A stretch of 64,000 bases of DNA from G963704535 sp963704535. Its GTDB lineage: Bacteria; Chloroflexota; Chloroflexia; Chloroflexales; Roseiflexaceae. Positions 9,138 through 17,900 of the stretch are shown here, one piece after another. Under the pieces are notes generated by a model. The model was not told the DNA's origin, did no database searches, and worked only from the letters and a program-made list of their open reading frames with translations. The DNA is taken from NCBI GenBank assembly GCA_963704535.1, contig OY969916.1:10602001-10666000 (forward strand). The letters run 5' to 3'. Both the position numbers and the translations under genes were made by a program. Every line of letters begins with the position of its first letter. Position 1 is the first letter of the stretch.

Positions 9138-9195
9138 GTGAAACGTGAAACGTGATGCGTGAGGGCCTTTCACGTTTCACGTTTCACGCATCACG
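9138..9195. repeat. Tandem heptamer hairpin, word GTGAAAC
   Basis: GTGAAAC repeats followed by CACGTTT repeats form a hairpin of period 7, ending GCATCACG opposite GTGATGCG. The stop codon of the downstream minus-strand sortase (9191-9193) lies inside the right arm. The flank 9108-9140 is repeated in inverted form at 12097-12130, so the element includes more than the heptamers. Confidence 0.85.
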
Positions 9196-10414
9196 ACTCT
9201 GGCTCAGCGATCGTGATCAGCCGGTGGGTCATATCGACGACCTCGCTGCCGGAGATCACCTGGCTGCCGATGCAGGATACCATGGTGATGCGCTCGCTCC
9301 CCTGCGGCAGAATGTACTCGACTTGATCAGGGGTGGCCCAGATCTGCTGCGTGATCACGTAGGCGTGAGCGGCGCCGGCACTGTCGTATAGCACCACCCG
9401 CGCGCCAGGCCGCAGATCCTTGAGACGGGCGAACGGCGCCGGGATCTTGGGGGTGTGCCGGAAGCGCAGGACATGGCCCCAGAACACGATGTTCTCGCCC
9501 TGTCCAGGCATCGCGCTCTGGTCGAACCAGCCGATATTGTGGTCCGGCACGATCGGCGCGCCGGTACGATCCACCCCGACCCTGACCACCGACTGGTCCA
9601 GGCCGATCTCGTCGATCACCACGCGTGCCGGCGCCGTGAGGGCGGGGGCGACCGGCTGAACGGCGGCCCGCGCAACCGGGCTGGCCTCGCGGCCCAGCAG
9701 GCCCAGCAACACCCGCGCCGGTCGCCCTGGCTCCGGGTGCAGCTCGAAGCGGGCGCGCTCGAACCACTGCACTGTGTACTGCCGGCCGTCGCCGAGCGTC
9801 TCGGTGCGCGGGCCAGTCAGCGGGAGCCCGAAGAGCGCCAGGCTCTCGGCCGCGCTCTTGCCGCGGCGGCCGTCGAGTTCCAGGCCGCTGGCGCGCCAGG
9901 CTGCCAGGATCGCTCCGCACACGCTGTGGCCGGTCTCGGCGAAGAGCTGGCAGCCGGCCAGGCCGGCGGGGGTGCCGGCGCGGTCCGGCTGGCCCAGCCG
10001 ATCGGCGCCGAGCCGGCCGAGCAGGACATCATACGGGCGGCGGTTCTGCGGGTGCAGCTCCAGGCGGTTGCGCTCGAACCATTGAGCCTGGACCGTGCGC
10101 CCCTCAAGTGTCTCATTCTGGAGCGGGGTGATCGGGAAGCCGAAGACCGCCAGGCCGCCGTTCTGCTCCCAGAATTTGCGGATGCGCCCGGAGATACAGT
10201 AGCCGGTCTCGGCGAAGCAGCGCTGGTCCGTGCGGGCTTGCAGCGCGCCCGGCGCGCTGAATAGCAAGCTGGCGAGCGTCAGTATGGCGATCAAGCGACA
10301 TATCCAGCGGGGCTCATGGGTGTCTCCTTGTTGCTGGTCGGCGATGGTATAGATGAGAGACGTGGCGTTGCTTGGCCGTCTACGGCGCCAGCAAACGCTG
10401 CTAGTGTAGGTCAT
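9191..10414 (-). CDS. Sortase-domain protein with N-terminal ETGH-type repeats
   Basis: Cell-surface transpeptidase-like protein. After a hydrophobic segment (RLIAILTLASLLFSAPGALQ) come two copies of a roughly 75-residue repeat (CFAETGYCISG...FGFPITP...VQAQWFERNRLELHP and FAETGHSVCG...FGLPLTG...VQWFERARFELHP). The C-terminal sortase domain has His314 in NIVFWGHV, Cys381 in MVSCIGS and Arg398 in HRLITIAEP (numbering from 10414). The start is uncertain: the ATG at 10412-10414 has no clear ribosome site, a good AAGGAG site precedes an out-of-frame ATG at 10317, and TTG at 10294 is in frame. No LPXTG-type substrate was found nearby, so the class and substrates are unknown. Confidence 0.85.
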   Translation of the reverse strand: MTYTSSVCWRRRRPSNATSLIYTIADQQQGDTHEPRWICRLIAILTLASLLFSAPGALQARTDQRCFAETGYCISGRIRKFWEQNGGLAVFGFPITPLQNETLEGRTVQAQWFERNRLELHPQNRRPYDVLLGRLGADRLGQPDRAGTPAGLAGCQLFAETGHSVCGAILAAWRASGLELDGRRGKSAAESLALFGLPLTGPRTETLGDGRQYTVQWFERARFELHPEPGRPARVLLGLLGREASPVARAAVQPVAPALTAPARVVIDEIGLDQSVVRVGVDRTGAPIVPDHNIGWFDQSAMPGQGENIVFWGHVLRFRHTPKIPAPFARLKDLRPGARVVLYDSAGAAHAYVITQQIWATPDQVEYILPQGSERITMVSCIGSQVISGSEVVDMTHRLITIAEPES

Positions 10415-10584
10415 CGATACTAAACCGAGTGGATCGGAATTGGATCGATTGCAACACAGAACAGAATATCATGACACGGGCGATGGGCACAGGTGGAGCC
10501 AGGCGCGATTCTACCGCGACTGGTGGCGGTCGTCAACCTGCGCCGTCGATGTTGATTTGCGTACAAACTGCTCATAAGTTGCTC

Positions 10585-10613
10585 TTGTTCGCTCCACATG
10601 AATCCTCTACTAT
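10585..10613 (+). promoter_or_regulatory. Probable promoter for the ABC binding-protein gene
   Basis: TTGTTC (10585-10590), 17-nt spacer, TACTAT (10608-10613), about 90 nt ahead of the start at 10704. Nothing else was recognised in the 10415-10703 gap. Confidence 0.45.
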
Positions 10614-10703
10614 AGAGGGAAGGCTGTGTCCCCACTACAAAGACCGGCCCTTTTCTCTCTCTGCCGTTCAAGCCATACAATCCCGAACGAGGAGGACAAG
10701 TCC

Positions 10704-12008
10704 ATGGGTCGAACAGACCGCGACACCCGAGTACCTCGACGTACGTTTCTCCGTAGGATCGGAGGAGCAGCCGGGGCGATCATCACTACATCGATGCTGT
10801 CCGCTTGCGGCGCTAGTGCTATGCACGATCAATCGACCGGCGCGCCGCTTGTGAGCGACTTTACACTCCGAGTCGGTGTGCTGCTCCCCCGGTCCGCCCG
10901 TCGCCCGCTGCTCAGCGCGCAGCTTCTAGATGGGATGAGACTATTCTTCGAGCAGTCCCACACCCTAGCCGGCGGCCGCCCGGTTGCCCTGGTCGCCGAG
11001 CAGTACGATGGCCCCTACCACTCGTTGAGCCAGGCGCACGAGCTTGTTGCTGGCGGCCAGGTCGATATCATCACCGGGCTGATCAGCAGGAACGAGGTGG
11101 CCGGGCTCGACGGGCTGCTGCGCGAGCGCCACACGCCGCTGATCGTCAGCGATGTGGGTGCGAACGTCATCCACCAGCCGCACCAGAGCGAGTATGTCCT
11201 CCGCAGCTCGCTGAACTACTGGCAGGCGAACCTGGCGCTGGGCGCCTGGGCCGCCCAGCACGCCGGCAAGCGGGCCATGATCGCGACCTCGTTCTACGAG
11301 GGTGGCTACGACTCGCTGTACGCGTTCCGCTACGGCTTTGAGCAGGGCGGCGGCGTTGTCCTGGATACTCTGGTCTCCCACCGGCCTAGTGGCCCCACCG
11401 ACCTGCCGGCGCTGATGGCCAGCATCCGGCAGCTCCGGCCCGACCTGGTCTACGCGGCTTACAGCGATCAGGAGGCGATCGACTTTGTGCGCGCCTATGC
11501 GGCGGCGGGCCTGGCGCCGCAGGTCCCGCTGTTTGGCGCCGGCTTCGTGACCGACGAGCACATCCTGCCGCTACTGGGCGATGCCGCGGTGGGGATCAAG
11601 ACGGCGTTGCCCTGGTCGTATGCCCTGGACTTGCCCCAGAACCATGCCTTCACCGCCGCCTTTGAGGTCTACGCCGGGCGCCCGGCCGACGCGTTCGCTG
11701 TGCTGGGGTACGACACGGCCCGGCTGATCGCCGACGCGCTGGGCACGGGCGACCCGCGCGACATCGCGGGGCTACGGCAGTCGTTCGGCGCCCTCACATT
11801 CGCCGGGCCGCGTGGCCAGCTCCAGATAGACGGCGCGACCGGGGATGTCGCAAGCCCGCTCTACCTGCGCGAAGTGCGGCGCGACGGCAGCGCCTACCGC
11901 AACGCCGTGATCGCCGACCTGGGCCACAGCGCCGCGATCAACGTCCATGGCGAGGCACTCCGGCGCGACATGCGGAGCGGCTGGACTCACGCCTACCTCG
12001 CAGCTTAA
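10704..12008 (+). CDS. ABC transporter substrate-binding protein (type I periplasmic-binding fold), Tat lipoprotein
   Basis: Extracytoplasmic binding protein related to branched-chain amino acid and amide receptors (Peripla_BP_6 type). ATG at 10704 follows GGAGGACAAG. The N-terminus has a twin-arginine motif (PRRTFLRRIGGAAGA) and a lipobox ending MLSAC, so it is probably Tat-exported and lipid-anchored. The body carries the type I fold pattern: VGVLLPRSAR, an IITGLISRNEVAG loop, and an LRPDLVYAAYSDQEAIDFV segment in the hinge region. 434 residues is normal. No permease or ATPase genes are adjacent, so it is an orphan; it may share a remote transporter or act as a sensor. Ligand unknown. Confidence 0.85.
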   Translation: MGRTDRDTRVPRRTFLRRIGGAAGAIITTSMLSACGASAMHDQSTGAPLVSDFTLRVGVLLPRSARRPLLSAQLLDGMRLFFEQSHTLAGGRPVALVAEQYDGPYHSLSQAHELVAGGQVDIITGLISRNEVAGLDGLLRERHTPLIVSDVGANVIHQPHQSEYVLRSSLNYWQANLALGAWAAQHAGKRAMIATSFYEGGYDSLYAFRYGFEQGGGVVLDTLVSHRPSGPTDLPALMASIRQLRPDLVYAAYSDQEAIDFVRAYAAAGLAPQVPLFGAGFVTDEHILPLLGDAAVGIKTALPWSYALDLPQNHAFTAAFEVYAGRPADAFAVLGYDTARLIADALGTGDPRDIAGLRQSFGALTFAGPRGQLQIDGATGDVASPLYLREVRRDGSAYRNAVIADLGHSAAINVHGEALRRDMRSGWTHAYLAA

Positions 12009-12030
12009 TTCTTCTTCATCCCACAGCGCG

Positions 12031-12102
12031 CGTGAAACGTGAAACGTGTAGAGGCGTATGATAATTCGCCTCTACACGTTTCACGTTTCACGTTTCACGC
12101 CG
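12031..12102. repeat. Tandem heptamer hairpin, word GTGAAAC, with unique loop
   Basis: CGTGAAACGTGAAACGTGTAG pairs with CTACACGTTTCACGTTTCAC around a GAGGCGTATGATAATTCGCCTC inner stem. The sequence after it (12097-12130) is the inverted counterpart of 9108-9140, linking it to the copy behind the IS630 element. Confidence 0.8.
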
Positions 12103-12244
12103 GGACGCTTTACACGTTCCGATTCCCTAAGATACAAATCTGCATCCCATCCGCAACGATTCTGATCACGACAGCGCGCGACATGTGCGCTATCCTTTGG
12201 GAGCGTTGGGTAGTTTCAATCCGCCTTTATCCCAAGGAGGAGAT

Positions 12245-12748
12245 ATGGCTGAACCATTTCTCGGCGAGATCCGGATCATGAGCTTCGGCTTCCCGCCAAA
12301 GGGCTGGGCGCTCTGCAACGGCCAATTACTGCCGATCAACCAGAATCAGGCGCTCTTCTCACTATTCGGCACCACGTACGGCGGCGATGGGCGAGTCAAC
12401 TTCGCGCTGCCGGACCTGCGCGCCCGCATCCCGATCCATATGGGCTCCGGTCACACCCAGGGTGAGCGCGGCGGCGAGCAAGCTCATACCCTGAATATTT
12501 CAGAGCTGCCGACGCACACGCACCTCGTCAATGCTTCGTCAGCCGCCGGCAACAACGCCGTCCCGACCAGCAACATCCTGGCGAGCCCGCTGAACCTCTC
12601 CTACCGACCGCCGGATGGCGGCCTCACCACTCTCATACCGTCGTCCGTGACTAACGTCGGCGGCTCTCAGGCGCACCTGAACATGCAGCCGTTCCTGACC
12701 CTGAGCTTCTGCGTGGCGCTTCAGGGCATCTTCCCCAGCCAAAACTAA
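12245..12748 (+). CDS. Phage tail collar-domain protein (microcystin-dependent-protein type), first of three
   Basis: A 167-residue protein of the tail collar/MdpB type. The N-terminal half has the family pattern GEIRIMSFGFPPKGWALCNG, then LLPINQNQALFSLFGTTYGG and NFALPDLRARIPIHMGSG; the C-terminal half holds the THTH segment and ends NMQPFLTLSFCVALQGIFPS. No signal peptide is present. ATG at 12245 follows AAGGAGGAGAT. It begins an apparent operon with two paralogues, a GNAT enzyme and a small protein. In phages this domain sits at fibre ends; here no capsid, terminase or tail-tube gene is near. The function in such bacterial triplets is not established to my knowledge. Confidence 0.88.
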   Translation: MAEPFLGEIRIMSFGFPPKGWALCNGQLLPINQNQALFSLFGTTYGGDGRVNFALPDLRARIPIHMGSGHTQGERGGEQAHTLNISELPTHTHLVNASSAAGNNAVPTSNILASPLNLSYRPPDGGLTTLIPSSVTNVGGSQAHLNMQPFLTLSFCVALQGIFPSQN

Positions 12749-12770
12749 CGCGAAACCTTAGGAGGAAATA

Positions 12771-13274
12771 ATGGCTCAGCCATATGTTGGCGAGGTCAGA
12801 ATGTTTGCCGGCAACTTCGCGCCCGCCGGCTGGATGTTCTGCGAGGGGCAACTGCTCCCGATCTCAGAGAATGAGACGCTCTTCCAGTTGATTGGCACAA
12901 CCTACGGCGGCGACGGCGAATCAACCTTCGCGCTGCCGGACTTGCGCGGGCGCCTCCCGGTCCATCAGGGCAATGGATTTATCCTGGCGGAGACTGGCGG
13001 TGCGGAGGAGATTACGCTGACCGTCCCGCAGATCCCGGCACACTCCCACCCGCTGCTGGCAACCGGCAGCAACGCATCGACGGCCAACGCGAGCGGCAAT
13101 GTGCTTGCCCAGATTACCACCTACACGCCGTATATCTCCGCGCCGGCCAATTCTCCGCTGAACGCAGTTTCGATCACCTCAACCGGCGGCAGCCAGCCGC
13201 ACAGCAACTTTCAGCCGTACCTGTGTGTCAACTTCATCATCTCGCTCTTTGGGATCTTCCCATCACAAACATAA
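12771..13274 (+). CDS. Phage tail collar-domain protein, second of three
   Basis: Paralogue of the preceding gene, also 167 residues: GEVRMFAGNFAPAGWMFCEG, LLPISENETLFQLIGTTYGG, STFALPDLRGRLPVHQGNG, a PAHSHP segment, and the end NFQPYLCVNFIISLFGIFPS. It starts 23 nt after its neighbour with a strong TTAGGAGGAAATA site. The three copies are strongly diverged outside the collar core, so this is an old triplication with separate roles rather than a recent duplication. Likely co-translated with its neighbours; substrate or partner unknown. Confidence 0.88.
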   Translation: MAQPYVGEVRMFAGNFAPAGWMFCEGQLLPISENETLFQLIGTTYGGDGESTFALPDLRGRLPVHQGNGFILAETGGAEEITLTVPQIPAHSHPLLATGSNASTANASGNVLAQITTYTPYISAPANSPLNAVSITSTGGSQPHSNFQPYLCVNFIISLFGIFPSQT

Positions 13275-13289
13275 AGGAGGGAGATCGTT

Positions 13290-13817
13290 ATGGCAGACCC
13301 ATTTGTCGCGGAGATTCGCATTTTTGGCTTCAACTTTGCGCCGAAGGGCTGGGCGTTCTGCGACGGCCAGCTTATGCCGATCTCGCAGAACACGGCGCTC
13401 TTCTCGCTGCTCGGCACAACCTACGGCGGCGACGGCAAAAGCAACTTCGCGCTGCCCGACATGCAGGGCAACGCGCCGATGCAGCCCGGCCAGGGACCGG
13501 GCCTGAGCCTGCACGACCTGGGCGAGACCGGCGGCAGCGACTTCGTCTCGCTGCTTGAGTCGGAGATACCGGCCCATAGCCATGGCCTGATGGCTTCGAC
13601 CCAGCCGGGGGAGGATGCGGCACCGAACGCAAGCGTCGCATTAGGTCGCTCGGTGGGCGCCTCGCTGTACCAAAGTACGGTGAATGCAAACATCGTGCAG
13701 CTTTCTTTTAATGCCCTTGCTATTGCCGGTAGCGACCAGCCGCATAATAATATGCAGCCGTACCTGACGCTCAACTTCTGTATCGCGTTGCAGGGGGTCT
13801 TCCCCCCGCGCGGATAG
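13290..13817 (+). CDS. Phage tail collar-domain protein, third of three
   Basis: Third paralogue, 175 residues: AEIRIFGFNFAPKGWAFCDG, LMPISQNTALFSLLGTTYGG, SNFALPDMQGNAPMQPGQGP, PAHSHG, and the end MQPYLTLNFCIALQGVFPPRG. It lies 16 nt after the second copy with an AAAGGAGGGAGA site, and the GNAT gene begins 3 nt after its stop, so the genes are almost certainly one transcript. All three conserve the W-x-[FL]-C-[NDE]-G core and the Asp-Leu/Met collar motif. Its middle insert is longer than in copies 1 and 2. Confidence 0.88.
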   Translation: MADPFVAEIRIFGFNFAPKGWAFCDGQLMPISQNTALFSLLGTTYGGDGKSNFALPDMQGNAPMQPGQGPGLSLHDLGETGGSDFVSLLESEIPAHSHGLMASTQPGEDAAPNASVALGRSVGASLYQSTVNANIVQLSFNALAIAGSDQPHNNMQPYLTLNFCIALQGVFPPRG

Positions 13818-13820
13818 CGT

Positions 13821-14348
13821 ATGGCGAAGCGAACGAAATCGATCAGCCCGGCCATTCCAGGCCGGGCAATCGCCCTCCGGCCGATCGCGCGGGAGGATCG
13901 CGACGTTCTACGCCGGATCTACGCCAGCACTCGCGCCGAGGAGCTTGCACAGCTCGATTGGGACGACGGGCAAAAGGCGGCGTTCCTGGCCATGCAGTTC
14001 GACGCGCAGCACGCCTACTACCAGGAGCACTACCCGCTGGCCGCGTTCGACCTGATCCTGCTCGACAGCCAGCCGATCGGGCGGCTATACGTGGACCAGT
14101 GGGCCGACCAGATCCGCATCGTTGACATTGCGCTGCTCCCCGAGTATCGCCGGCAGGGCATCGGCGCGGCCTTGCTGCGGGCGATCATTGACGAGGGCCG
14201 GCGGCTGGCCCTCCCGGTCACAATTCACGTCGAGCGATTCAATCCAGCACTGCATCTCTACCACCGCCTGGGATTTCGGACGATCGAGGACAAAGGCGTC
14301 TACTTGCTGATGGAGTGGTCGCCTAGGAGAGAACTGCATGTTGGATAA
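13821..14348 (+). CDS. GNAT-family N-acetyltransferase
   Basis: 175-residue acetyl-CoA-dependent transferase. The acetyl-CoA pyrophosphate loop is RRQGIGAALLRAII (about 112-125), preceded by IRIVDIALLPEY, and the C-terminal LHLYHRLGFRTIEDKGVY is the usual GNAT beta-6/7 end. It is encoded between the third tail-collar gene and the 14338 gene and overlaps the latter by 11 nt, implying translational coupling. A GNAT in this position suggests acetylation of a product of this operon, but the substrate is unknown; that is inference from context. Confidence 0.85.
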   Translation: MAKRTKSISPAIPGRAIALRPIAREDRDVLRRIYASTRAEELAQLDWDDGQKAAFLAMQFDAQHAYYQEHYPLAAFDLILLDSQPIGRLYVDQWADQIRIVDIALLPEYRRQGIGAALLRAIIDEGRRLALPVTIHVERFNPALHLYHRLGFRTIEDKGVYLLMEWSPRRELHVG

Positions 14349-14673
14349 GCTCACCAGCGCGGATTTTGCTCCCTACCTGCACCAAACTTTCCGCCTCTAC
14401 CACGGGCCGTGGAATGCCGACCAGGTATCGGAGGCCGAGGCGCGCGACGTCGAACTGATTGGGGTGACGGACCTCGGCCAGGAGCCTCCGACCGGCGCAC
14501 CGGCTCCGCTACGGCGCCCGTTCTCGCTGATCTTCTGTGACCGCAGCGCAGCTCCCTTTTTGCCACAGCGCATCTACACCGTCGAGCATACGACAATTGG
14601 GCGTCTCGATCTCTTTCTCGTGCCCATCGGCCCAGGGGAGGGCGGCATGCGCTACGAGGCGGTATTTACCTAG
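14338..14673 (+). CDS. Small conserved protein of the tail-collar operon (possibly DUF6916 type)
   Basis: 111 residues, cytosolic-looking, no signal peptide. The pattern LTSADFAPYLHQTFRLYHG ... VELIGVTDLG ... RRPFSLIFCDRSAAPFLPQR ... LFLVPIGPGEGGMRYEAVF resembles, from memory, the short DUF6916-type proteins that accompany tail-collar genes. The start overlaps the GNAT gene by 11 nt. The 14674-14969 gap behind it holds heptamer repeats (14718-14760 and 14848-14899). Function unknown; a chaperone or assembly factor for the collar proteins is one possibility. Confidence 0.7.
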   Translation: MLDKLTSADFAPYLHQTFRLYHGPWNADQVSEAEARDVELIGVTDLGQEPPTGAPAPLRRPFSLIFCDRSAAPFLPQRIYTVEHTTIGRLDLFLVPIGPGEGGMRYEAVFT

Positions 14674-14847
14674 TAGGTCGTTTGGCATTGATATCGCCAT
14701 TCTCTATTGTGTATTGCGTGTGCGTGTCAGCGCGCACGTAACACGTAACACGCAACACTGGCGCAGTGGGCCAGGTTGGTTTTTTAGTGTCCCTAAGTGC
14801 TCCTCATACAGGTGGTAAGCAGCAGGTAATTCATAGCAGGTATGATG

Positions 14848-14899
14848 TGAAACGTGAAACGTGATGCGTGATAGGGACAAGTTCACGTTTCACGTTTTC
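14848..14899. repeat. Tandem heptamer hairpin, word GTGAAAC
   Basis: GTGAAACGTGAAACGTG on one arm and CACGTTTCACGTTTT on the other, with GATGCGTGATAGGGACAA between. A second heptamer run (CACGTAA, CACGTAA, CACGCAA) lies at about 14738-14760. Confidence 0.8.
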
Positions 14900-14969
14900 T
14901 GCATTTGTGGTTCATTGGTTCCTTCCCTCCAGCTAGAGCTATCGAGCGTGTAGTATTAAGGAGAACCCC

Positions 14970-17900
14970 GTGTCCTTGCGCACATCACCACGCGCGTCTC
15001 TGCGCATCATCTCCTTCTGCCGTGTGGTTGCACTGATCGCCCTGCTGCTGTCGAACGTCACTCCGTCGCTTGCGGCGCGGCCTGGCGTTGACACTGGTGC
15101 GACGACGCCACCGGCCGCAGAAACGGCAGCCGTGGAGACAGCGGCCGCGCCAACCGCCGGTTTGACGGCCACCGAGACTGATCAGGTCCTGGTCGACCAG
15201 GATGGCAATGGTCGCCCGAGCGCCGGAGACACCCTGCGCTACACTGTCACTGTGACCAATACCCTTGGCGCCGATGCTGCCGATCTCGCGCTCGATACCA
15301 CGCTGGACCCCAACACCACGCTGGTGCCTAACTCGTTGCGGATATCGCCGCTGGCCTTCGGCGATAGCTTCAGCGCATTCAGGAATACGCCCCTGACCGT
15401 CGCCGCGCCCGGCGTGCTGATCAACGATACCGGCACGGCCCCGCTGACGGCGCAGCCGGTGGCCAATGCCCCGACAACCGCCGGTGGCACGGTGACGATC
15501 GCGGCCGACGGCAGCTTCACCTACACTCCACCGGCCGATTACACCGGCCCGGATAGCTTTACCTACAGCGCCAGCAACAGCCTTGGCTTGGATACCGCCA
15601 CGGTCAGCATTACCGCCGAGGGCGCGCCGCTGGTCAGCAGCACCACGCCAATCAGCAATGCGACTGATGTGCCGGCGAACGCCAATATTGTCATCACCTT
15701 CAGCGAGCCGGTCAACCTGGCTGCGAATGCCTTTGCGCTCGGGTGCCCCGCCCCGGTGCTGTTCGCCGTCACGCCGGCCTCGCCCGCGACGGCCTTCACG
15801 CTGGACCCGGTCGACACCTTGCCGGTCACTATGACCTGTACTGTGACCGTGACTGCGTCGCTGGTGACCGACGCCGACACGCTCGACCCGCCCGACACCA
15901 TGGCGGCCGACTACAGCTTCAGTTTCACCACCACTGATGCGGCCCCCGAGGTCAGCGCGACGACGCCCGCCAACGGCGCGACGAACGTCGCCGTGGACAG
16001 CGGCATCACGGTTGACTTCAGCGAGAATGTGAACGCGACGACCAGTTCGTTTACCCTGAATTGTGGCAGTGGTGCCGAGATCTTCACGCTCACGCCGTCG
16101 CCTGCGAACAGTTTCACGCTCACGCCGGGCAAGGCACTTGCGGAGGGGCTTACCTGCACGGTCACGGTTGTCGCGGCGCAGGTCACCGATACCGATACGG
16201 TCGACCCGCCCAATGCCATGGCAGCCGATTACAGCTTCACGTTCACCACCGATCGCGCGCCGACAGTCACGACAACGACGCCCGTAAACGGGGCCTCGGA
16301 CGTTGCGACGAACGGCAACATCACGGTCAACTTCAGCGAGAGCGTGAACGCGACCACCAGCTCGTTCACGGTGGATTGTGGCGGCGCGCAGACCTATGCG
16401 CTCTCGGCCTCGCCCTCCGGCAGCTTCACCCTCAACCCGACCAGCGACCTGCCGGTCACGAGCACGTGTACCGTGACGGTGGTCGCGGCGCAGGTGACCG
16501 ACGCCGATGCTGGCGACCCGCCCGACACCATGGCGGCCGACTACAGCTTCAGCTTCACCACCACCGACGCGGCCCCCGAAGTGAGCACCACAACTCCAGC
16601 CAATGGGGCGACCAATGTCGCGACTAATAGTGATATCACGGTCAACTTCAGCGAGAGCGTCAACGCGACCACCAGTTCATTCACACTGACCTGCGGCAGC
16701 CCGCAGACATTCGCTCTTTCGACCTCACCAGCCGGCAGCTTCACACTCGATCCCGCCAGCGACCTGCCTGCCGGGGGGAGCTGTACGGTGACAGTGATTG
16801 CGGCGCAAGTAACCGACGCCGACGCGATCGATCCGCCGAACACGATGCTGGCCGACTACACCTTCACGTTCAGCACCGACGCGGCGCCGACCGTGGCCAG
16901 CACCAGCCCGGCCAATGGCGCGACCAACGTGGCGGCGAACGCCAACATCGTGGTCAACTTTAGCGAGAGCGTGAACGCGACCACCAGCTCGTTCACAGTG
17001 GATTGTGGCGGCGCGCAGACCTACGCGCTCTCGGCCTCGCCCTCCGGCAGCTTCACCCTCAACCCGACCGCCGATCTGCCAGGCGGCGCCACCTGTACCG
17101 TGACGGTGGTCGCGGCCCAGGTCACAGACGCCGATGCCAATGACCCGCCTGATACCATGGTGGCCAACTACGTCTTCAGCTTCACCACCGACGCGGCGCC
17201 GACCGTGACCAGCACCAGCCCGGCCAATGGCGCGACCAACGTGGCGGCGAACGCCAATATCGTGGTCAACTTCAGCGAGAGCGTGAACGCGACCACCAGC
17301 TCGTTCACAGTGGATTGTGGCGGCGCGCAGACCTACGCGCTCTCGGCCTCGCCCTCCGGCAGCTTCACTCTCAACCCGACCGCCGATCTGCCAGGCGGCG
17401 CCACCTGTACGGTGACGGTGGTCGCGGCCCAGGTCAGCGACGCCGACGCCAATGACCCGCCCGACACCATGGCGGCGGACTACGTCTTCTCGTTCACGAC
17501 CGACGCGGCGCCGACCGTCACCAGCACTGCTCCGGCCAACGGCGCGACGAATGTGGCGACGGACGCCAACATTGTGGTCAACTTCAGCGAGAGCGTGAAT
17601 GCGACCACCAGCTCGTTCACAGTGGGCTGTGGCGGCACTCAGACCTACGCGCTCTCGGCCTCGCCCGCCGGCAGCTTCACGCTCAACCCGACCGCCGACC
17701 TGCCCGGTGGCGCCACCTGTACCGTGACGGTGGTCGCGGCCCAGGTCACAGACGCCGACGCCAATGACCCGCCCGACACGATGGTGGCCAACTACGTCTT
17801 CTCGTTCACGACCGACGCGGCGCCAACCGTGACCAGCACCACTCCAGTCGACAACGCTGTTAATGTCTCGCTCGACGGGAATATTGTGGTCGACTTCAGC

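Noticed and set aside
12109..12138. Promoter TTTACA-18-TACAAA for the tail-collar operon
   Set aside because: The -35 half lies in sequence shared in inverted form with 9108-9140, so it belongs to the repeat element and cannot be trusted as a gene-specific promoter.
12245..13817. Prophage
   Set aside because: Tail-collar domains only; no integrase, terminase, capsid, portal, lysis or tail-tube genes in the surroundings.
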